DNA of 11,082 nucleotides from a bacterium (GTDB taxonomy: Bacteria; Pseudomonadota; Gammaproteobacteria; Berkiellales; Berkiellaceae), in the NCBI GenBank assembly GCA_009927065.1, contig RFNU01000154.1, positions 1 to 11,082 on the forward strand, read 5' to 3'. The notes under the pieces are model-generated. The model was not told the origin of the DNA. It did no database searches and saw only the letters and a program-made list of their open reading frames with translations. Of this stretch, positions 7,675 to 11,082 are shown piece by piece (position 1 is the stretch's first letter; each line of letters opens with the position of its first letter). The position numbers and the translations under genes were made by a program.

Positions 7675-7983
7675 TTAACAAAAAATAATATATTCAGTTA
7701 CCATGTTATTGCTATCAGGTTGACCATCATTGTCAAATCCACATTTTGAATTATAAGTTATATAAGCAGCTGGAATTGATTTAAACTGACATTGAGGATC
7801 GGTTGGATCTTGCGTTAACAAATAAATTTCACCATTATGAGCAAATTCATAACTATCATTCCTGTAAATTTTAATGGAAAATTTATTAGTAACATGACTA
7901 GCAAGAGAAAAACATGATGTACTACCTCTCAGAGACCCGGTGGCGCCGGCTACAACCGCGTTTAAAGATAATAAGTTATTCAT
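7675..7983 (-). CDS. Small four-cysteine protein with possible Gly-Ala leader (unknown function)
   Basis: I do not recognise this gene. The start at 7983 is preferred over an upstream ATG (8022) because AAAAGGGG ends seven bases before it. The 102-residue product begins MNNLLSLNAVVAGA, which could be a short leader cut after Gly13-Ala14 (a Gly-Ala variant of the double-glycine site); the leader match is imperfect, since the conserved -7 position is Asn. The remaining 88 residues have Cys at 24, 65, 81 and 102, the last being the C-terminal residue, and are rich in polar residues (Asn, Asp, Ser, Thr). No membrane segment is present. Precursor and core size resemble class IIa microcins such as microcin V (103 and 88 residues, established knowledge), but the glycine-rich helix of those toxins is missing. 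It starts two bases after the stop of its partner. The codons around the putative cleavage site are strikingly GC-rich. Confidence 0.75.
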   Translation of the reverse strand: MNNLLSLNAVVAGATGSLRGSTSCFSLASHVTNKFSIKIYRNDSYEFAHNGEIYLLTQDPTDPQCQFKSIPAAYITYNSKCGFDNDGQPDSNNMVTEYIIFC

Positions 7984-7985
7984 TT

Positions 7986-8315
7986 TTAATCCCCTTTTGA
8001 ATAAATAGCTTCTAGTATGCATCCATCTGAATACCTAATGACGTGATAATCAGAATTTTTTTGATCGAATTCATTCGATAGATAAGGAATAATTCCATAA
8101 AAATTAATGCCCGGATACAACTGATAATTCCCAATAGAACTAACAACCAATCTATAATTTTGTGCATTAATAATCACGTTCTGATTTATAGTCTTATTTC
8201 CATTGTCATACGGTATAAACTCTCTATAATGGCCTAATGATGTAGGCGTTTTCTTCAGATCAACAGTACCACCACTAATTCTATGAAGATAATTATATGA
8301 GATTTTTTTTAACAT
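7986..8315 (-). CDS. Small protein with double-glycine leader (unknown function)
   Basis: Product of 109 residues with no family I recognise. Its first 16 residues fit the double-glycine leader removed by C39 peptidase domains of ABC exporters: Ile5 (-12), Ser6 (-11), Leu10 (-7), Ile13 (-4), Gly15-Gly16 (-2/-1), with Lys3-Lys4 at the front. This is the leader pattern of class II bacteriocins and microcins. The predicted 93-residue core is tyrosine-rich (ten Tyr), has one Cys (99) and looks like a beta-strand protein rather than a membrane-active helix. It is the first gene of a two-gene unit with its own well-spaced promoter; the second gene follows after two bases. No Shine-Dalgarno is evident. 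No C39 exporter or immunity gene is visible in the window, so export is inferred from the leader alone. Confidence 0.78.
   Translation of the reverse strand: MLKKISYNYLHRISGGTVDLKKTPTSLGHYREFIPYDNGNKTINQNVIINAQNYRLVVSSIGNYQLYPGINFYGIIPYLSNEFDQKNSDYHVIRYSDGCILEAIYSKGD
7991..7998 (-). promoter_or_regulatory. Strong ribosome binding site that sets the start of the second cassette gene
   Basis: AAAAGGGG on the minus strand lies within the last codons of the first cassette gene, seven bases before ATG 7983. It decides between this ATG and the upstream in-frame ATG at 8022. Confidence 0.65.
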
Positions 8316-8341
8316 ATTTGATTTTAATAATATTTTTTACT

Positions 8342-8370
8342 AATATACTTAATGTGATGAAATAAATCAA
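8342..8370 (-). promoter_or_regulatory. Sigma-70-like promoter of the two-gene cassette
   Basis: TTGATT (8365-8370), an exact 17-base spacer and TATATT (8342-8347) on the minus strand. The predicted start is about 20 bases before the first cassette ATG. This argues that the small genes are expressed as their own unit. Confidence 0.55.
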
Positions 8371-8379
8371 TATTTTTAA

Positions 8380-8544
8380 ACAGTTATTTCAACTAAAACC
8401 CTATTTCTTATAAGGAGTCATGATTCACTACCCAGAATTCGTGAAGACAAATTTGGGTATAAATCGGTCCAGAAAGAAGGCGCTCTAGTGAGATCATTAA
8501 ACCTACTCACCAACCTTCCTGATGAAAGACTGATGAAAGACTGA
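8380..8544 (+). pseudogene. Possible gene relic: open frame with no start codon
   Basis: One plus-strand frame stays open from after a TAA (8377-8379) to the first TGA inside the tandem repeat (8542-8544), with no ATG, GTG or TTG start. It reads protein-like near the end (for example KEGALVRSLNLLTNLPDERL). GC is about 42% over 8421-8520 against about 15% over 8321-8400. A competing 22-codon mini-ORF (8420-8488) has AAGGAG only two bases before its ATG. I cannot identify the source; it may be a decayed gene or chance. Confidence 0.2.
8429..8459. repeat. Inverted repeat / hairpin
   Basis: TACCCA-G-AATT pairs with AATT-TGGGTA, giving ten base pairs with one bulged G and a ten-base loop. There is no T-tract on either side, so it is not an intrinsic terminator; it could be a protein site, an RNA hairpin or the edge of a decayed element. 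Confidence 0.45.
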
Positions 8545-8580
8545 TGAAAGACTGATGAAAGACTGATGAAAGACTGATGA
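8521..8580. repeat. 11-bp tandem repeat, five perfect copies plus a partial
   Basis: The unit GATGAAAGACT occurs five times without a mismatch (8521-8575), followed by GATGA. Perfect identity suggests recent slippage expansion. On the plus strand each unit contains ATG AAA GAC TGA with the stop overlapping the next ATG; the minus strand is free of stops in all frames. Confidence 0.97.
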
Positions 8581-8662
8581 GTTTTTTAGATCTGCTCATT
8601 GGTTGAACTGCAGTGGCAACGATTAGAACTTATCATCTCAAATAAGCGTATCAATTAAGAAA

Positions 8663-8680
8663 GGGAAAGGGAAAGGGAAA
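8663..8680. repeat. Hexanucleotide repeat (GGGAAA)x3
   Basis: Three perfect GGGAAA units within a purine-rich run. It lies about 40 bases downstream of the amidase stop on the minus strand, where it reads as a pyrimidine tract. Confidence 0.9.
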
Positions 8681-8690
8681 TGAAAATTAA

Positions 8691-8714
8691 TTAAAAATAA
8701 AGAGAAAAATTCTC
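8691..8714 (-). terminator. Weak intrinsic terminator after the amidase gene
   Basis: On the minus strand GAGAA-3nt-TTCTC (8702-8714) begins three bases after the amidase stop and is followed by TTTATTTTTAA. The stem is only five base pairs, so efficiency would be modest. Confidence 0.4.
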
Positions 8715-8717
8715 ATA

Positions 8718-9569
8718 TTATTTCAAGTAATATTTTCGACTTTCATTTTCATTATTGAAAACAAATCCATTCAAACTCGCTATAAACTTGTCTGAAATAG
8801 GCTGGCCTTTTTCTTGCCAATCTTCACAGACAAATTGCTTACGATAAGCATCTATGCAGTCTTGAGTTTCTTGATCAAGCAATCCATTTTGAGGACAAGA
8901 AATGAAGCCAATGGAGTAGAGCTGCTGTTGTACATGCTCTATAGTCGGTGAAACTTCAGGATCAACGGGAGTTGGTAAATAACCTAATCCAGCATCATTT
9001 AATTCTTTCCAAAAAAATAGTGGTCCGGGATCAGTCTTACGTCCAGGCGCTATTGTGCTATGAGCAAGAACACAATGTGAAGGAATATCATATTCATTAA
9101 CTAGATCTTGGATTAAAGCAATGCCTGTTGCTGCCTGCACTGCATTAAAAGGAACAAAATTATATAAATCACCACCAGCCCCATAACCAGGCACCGCAAA
9201 TTCTATTCCTATAGTACAACTATTCAGTCCACGTGCACATCCAGGTAATCTGTCATTCCAATCAGCAAATTGACTGCATCCTGCATGCCATGCACGCTCT
9301 TGAGGGTGCACAACTTGAATAACCGGTGCACGTTCTGGATACTTTAATGTAATATTCCCTACAAGATCTGGACATTGTTCTTGAAGTTTGGCACCACTCA
9401 AATTTGAAACGACATAGTGAGCACTTACCTCCATCTTAGGATGAACTAATGTCTTTAAGATACCATCAACACTGCAACCCATTGAATGGGTAATAATACC
9501 TTTTATAGGACAACTTTCCCTAGAGTGAAAGTGAGGTGAAGTAAAAGTCAAAGTATCATATTCTTTCAT
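8718..9569 (-). CDS. N-acetylmuramoyl-L-alanine amidase, Amidase_2 type with C-terminal PG-binding-like domain
   Basis: Zinc amidase that cuts the bond between N-acetylmuramic acid and the stem peptide's L-alanine. The catalytic domain (about 1-195) has zinc ligands His28 (ITHSMG), His170 (VLAHS) and Asp180 (GRKTDPGP), with Lys178 and Glu123 (IGIEF) matching the AmpD/AmiD catalytic set, plus conserved SAHY (49-52) and WHAG (94-97). The C-terminal part (about 205-265) resembles a PG_binding_1 domain (VQQQLYSIGF...NGLLDQETQDCIDAYRKQF). This two-domain layout is that of AmiD, but the lipoprotein signal of E. coli AmiD is absent, and no Sec signal is visible. Ten cysteines in 283 residues are unusual for a cytosolic enzyme. 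It has its own promoter and stands where lnt would follow corC. It could serve in muropeptide recycling, or act outside by an unknown export route. The specific gene name is left open. Confidence 0.92.
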   Translation of the reverse strand: MKEYDTLTFTSPHFHSRESCPIKGIITHSMGCSVDGILKTLVHPKMEVSAHYVVSNLSGAKLQEQCPDLVGNITLKYPERAPVIQVVHPQERAWHAGCSQFADWNDRLPGCARGLNSCTIGIEFAVPGYGAGGDLYNFVPFNAVQAATGIALIQDLVNEYDIPSHCVLAHSTIAPGRKTDPGPLFFWKELNDAGLGYLPTPVDPEVSPTIEHVQQQLYSIGFISCPQNGLLDQETQDCIDAYRKQFVCEDWQEKGQPISDKFIASLNGFVFNNENESRKYYLK

Positions 9570-9602
9570 GTAACTTAATTAGAAATAATTAAAATTTTTT
9601 TA

Positions 9603-9631
9603 ATATTATGATTTTATTCATTTAAAGTCAA
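9603..9631 (-). promoter_or_regulatory. Candidate sigma-70 promoter of the amidase gene
   Basis: TTGACT (9626-9631), a 17-base spacer and TAATAT (9603-9608) on the minus strand; an overlapping CATAAT gives a second -10 at 15-base spacing. It lies between corC and the amidase, so the amidase need not depend on the phoH-ybeY-corC transcript. Confidence 0.5.
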
Positions 9632-9679
9632 TATGATACTTTATCTTTATGGCAATATTGAGTCGTATTAAGCTCTTTC

Positions 9680-10486
9680 TTATCTCATGTCACACACTCT
9701 AATCAAATAAATTTTACGACTATCTGCACGTAAAATTGTAAACTGTAAACCATCAATATTAATAACGTCCCCTTTTTTGGGTAGATAACCAAAAGCATTA
9801 CTAATAAAACCACCCAATGTATCAAATTCTTTATTATCAAATTGAGTATAAAATGCTTCATTAAACTCATTAATACGAATTAAAGCTTTTACCGAAAAGA
9901 TTTTCTCATTACCATGATCGAACATTAATGGCTCATCATAAGAGTCATGCTCATCTTCGATTTCTCCTACAATTTGCTCAAGAACATTTTCTATCGTAAT
10001 TAAACCCACACATACCCCATGTTCATCTATAACCGTGGCTAGATGTGTATGATTACGTTTAAAATCGTTGAGTAAGTGATGTAATCGACGAGATAAAGGG
10101 ACATGAAATGGAGGACGTAAAATATCTCTAATAGAAAAGTTATATTCAAGATTTTTAATTTGAGCCAAAAGGTCTTTAGCTAATAAAACCCCTTGAACAC
10201 TACGGCCCTGAGAGTCAAAAACCGGATAGCGCGAATGCGAAAATTCCGTAATAATAGAAAGAATTTGCTCAACAGTGTCATCTATTTTTAATGAAACCAT
10301 ATGAGATTGAGGAACCATAACATCCTCAACACGTAAATCCATAAGATGCATTGAACCTTCAACTAAACTGACTGTTCCTGCATCAAAAATATGTGCATGA
10401 AAAGCCTTTTTCAATTGCTTTTTTATTTCTTTGATTGGATCTGTTCTTCTAAAGAGAGAATTTTTTATTTTTTTTAATATACTCAT
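9680..10486 (-). CDS. corC: CBS-domain protein CorC (magnesium/cobalt efflux accessory, YbeX)
   Basis: CorC is a soluble CBS-pair protein linked to Mg/Co efflux and, with YbeY and YbeZ, to ribosome and RNA homeostasis. The 268 residues show a basic N-terminus (1-30), LRVEDVMVPQSHMV opening the first CBS motif (about 52-110, with HSRYPVF and VLLAKDLL), the second CBS motif (about 118-176, with HLATVIDEHG and GLITIENVLEQIVGEI), and the C-terminal CorC_HlyC domain (about 190-265, with EFDTLGGFI and LPKKGD). It is near the E. coli length (292). It starts 30 bases after the ybeY stop, with no strong Shine-Dalgarno. In E. coli lnt follows this gene; here the amidase does. Confidence 0.95.
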   Translation of the reverse strand: MSILKKIKNSLFRRTDPIKEIKKQLKKAFHAHIFDAGTVSLVEGSMHLMDLRVEDVMVPQSHMVSLKIDDTVEQILSIITEFSHSRYPVFDSQGRSVQGVLLAKDLLAQIKNLEYNFSIRDILRPPFHVPLSRRLHHLLNDFKRNHTHLATVIDEHGVCVGLITIENVLEQIVGEIEDEHDSYDEPLMFDHGNEKIFSVKALIRINEFNEAFYTQFDNKEFDTLGGFISNAFGYLPKKGDVINIDGLQFTILRADSRKIYLIRVCDMR

Positions 10487-10516
10487 TTTGATTACAAATT
10501 AAAATTAATACTTTGA

Positions 10517-11005
10517 TTAATTAAGTTTTCTCAATTGTGTGTTACTATGACTATAAGTATAGCCCGGATTTAACTTCCAGTTCAAACCAAGTTGACTCAC
10601 ACTCCAAAACCATAATTTTTCTTCTTGAGCAAACATTTTTTTAGCTTCCTGAGGATCGTAATGATCTAAGCCCTTCAAATGAATCATACTATGAATAATA
10701 AGATGTAAAAATCTTACTGTATAAGGAATACGATGACAATAAGCATAACTGAAAATTTCTTTAGGACATAAAATAATATCTCCAGCAGTGTTTTCTTCAT
10801 TTGGAAAACTCAAGACATCTGTTGGACCTTTTTTATGACGATACTGCTCATTTAAAAAACTCATCTCTTGTTTATCGACTAAAACAATAGCCAATTCATG
10901 AAGATCGTCCTCATAGTCTAAGAGCGATTGGAAAAACGATGCTTGTAATGGCCAAGCATCATTATAAAAAGTTTTATTTATCAGATTGAGATTCTTGTTG
11001 TTCAT
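10517..11005 (-). CDS. ybeY: Endoribonuclease YbeY (rRNA maturation factor)
   Basis: YbeY is a zinc single-strand endoribonuclease that helps mature the 16S rRNA 3' end and takes part in 70S quality control. The H-x3-H-x5-H zinc motif is present as HSMIHLKGLDH (residues 105, 109 and 115 from this start), and the conserved LNEQYRHKKGPTDVLSFP segment carries the family's key arginine. Start choice: the frame is open further upstream, but the farthest candidate is a TTG (11029); ATG occurs at 11011 and 11005. ATG 11005 gives MNNKNLNLINKT, which lines up with the start of E. coli YbeY and yields 162 residues (E. coli 155). Either way it overlaps the 3' end of phoH by about 30-40 bases, a typical coupled arrangement. 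The C-terminus carries a longer tail than usual. Confidence 0.93.
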   Translation of the reverse strand: MNNKNLNLINKTFYNDAWPLQASFFQSLLDYEDDLHELAIVLVDKQEMSFLNEQYRHKKGPTDVLSFPNEENTAGDIILCPKEIFSYAYCHRIPYTVRFLHLIIHSMIHLKGLDHYDPQEAKKMFAQEEKLWFWSVSQLGLNWKLNPGYTYSHSNTQLRKLN

Positions 11006-11082
11006 ATGCATCAATAATTCGACTGACAAGAGGATGTCTTACAACATCTTTCTTATCAAATAAATGGAATCCTATATCGGGA
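10974..11082 (-). CDS. phoH: PhoH-like ATPase (YbeZ), C-terminal end only
   Basis: Only the last 35 codons lie in the window. They include IGFHLFDKKDVVRHPLVSRI followed by IDAYE, the characteristic C-terminal helix of YbeZ/PhoH, and end at TAA 10974-10976. The protein is a P-loop ATPase that works with YbeY in RNA metabolism. Position immediately upstream of ybeY, overlapping its start, supports the call; the ATP-binding motifs are outside the window. Confidence 0.85.
   Translation of the reverse strand, partial: PDIGFHLFDKKDVVRHPLVSRIIDAYEQQESQSDK

Larger units (their letters stand above)
8316..8717. other. 402-bp non-coding accessory stretch
   Basis: No complete gene is visible. From left to right it holds a very AT-rich segment with the cassette promoter, a GC-richer relic-like block with a hairpin (about 8401-8520), an 11-bp tandem repeat, an unremarkable segment, a GGGAAA triplet repeat, and a small terminator-like hairpin next to the amidase stop. 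Confidence 0.6.

Noticed and set aside
7984..8022. Upstream ATG (8022) as start of the four-cysteine gene
   Set aside because: It lies inside the first cassette gene without a ribosome site, whereas ATG 7983 has AAAAGGGG at ideal spacing and puts the leader-like sequence at the N-terminus.
7675..8315. Classical class IIb two-peptide bacteriocin
   Set aside because: The predicted cores are about 90 residues, not short GxxxG helices, and no immunity gene is adjacent; only the leader and gene pairing fit.
8521..8580. Hammerhead-ribozyme-like CTGATGA...GAAA core in the tandem repeat
   Set aside because: The sequence between the two core elements cannot form stem II, and the motif arises automatically from the repeat unit.
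8521..8580. CRISPR array
   Set aside because: The 11-bp units are contiguous with no spacers and are far too short.
8507..8599. 30-codon minus-strand ORF across the tandem repeat
   Set aside because: It is low-complexity, generated by the stop-free repeat strand, with no ribosome binding site.

Overview
The window looks like a chromosomal piece of an AT-rich gammaproteobacterium, probably host-associated or Legionellales-like. The phylum call rests on two things. The LeuS sequence has gammaproteobacterial features such as the KTMQRNWIGRS block. The gene neighbourhoods leuS-lptE-holA, rsfS-rlmH-mrdA and phoH-ybeY-corC are all parts of the lipoprotein, cell-wall and ribosome-maintenance cluster known from E. 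coli and relatives. The finer placement is inference from low GC, short gene versions and lost neighbours.

Layout. Positions 1-908 hold a partial, minus-strand lgt (prolipoprotein diacylglyceryl transferase) that runs off the left edge and has an unusual extra hydrophobic segment. A 206-bp divergent region separates it from a plus-strand operon: leuS (leucyl-tRNA synthetase), lptE (LPS-transport lipoprotein) and holA (DNA polymerase III delta). holA converges on, and overlaps by 44 bp, a minus-strand operon rsfS-rlmH-mrdA (ribosome silencing factor, 23S rRNA pseudouridine methyltransferase, penicillin-binding protein 2). In E. coli-like genomes all six genes point the same way with nadD between the blocks and rodA after mrdA. 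Here the second block is inverted and neither nadD nor rodA is next to it.

At the right end is a minus-strand operon phoH (3' end only), ybeY and corC. The usual next gene, lnt, is not there.

Between these two housekeeping blocks (about 7.4-9.65 kb) lies an accessory island. It contains a tightly coupled two-gene cassette of small unknown proteins with its own promoter, a GC-richer relic-like block, an 11-bp tandem repeat, and a two-domain N-acetylmuramoyl-L-alanine amidase without a visible signal peptide. The first small protein begins with a textbook double-glycine export leader (I-S-x2-x-L-x2-I-S-G-G). The second has a weaker Gly-Ala version, four cysteines and a C-terminal Cys. The two may be distant paralogues. 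This cassette is the best candidate for an undescribed system, perhaps a microcin-like or double-glycine secreted peptide pair. No transporter, peptidase or immunity gene is visible in the window to confirm it.

The housekeeping genes share an envelope and translation theme: Lgt makes lipoproteins such as LptE, PBP2 builds the lateral wall, RsfS, RlmH and YbeY act on the ribosome, and the amidase cuts peptidoglycan.
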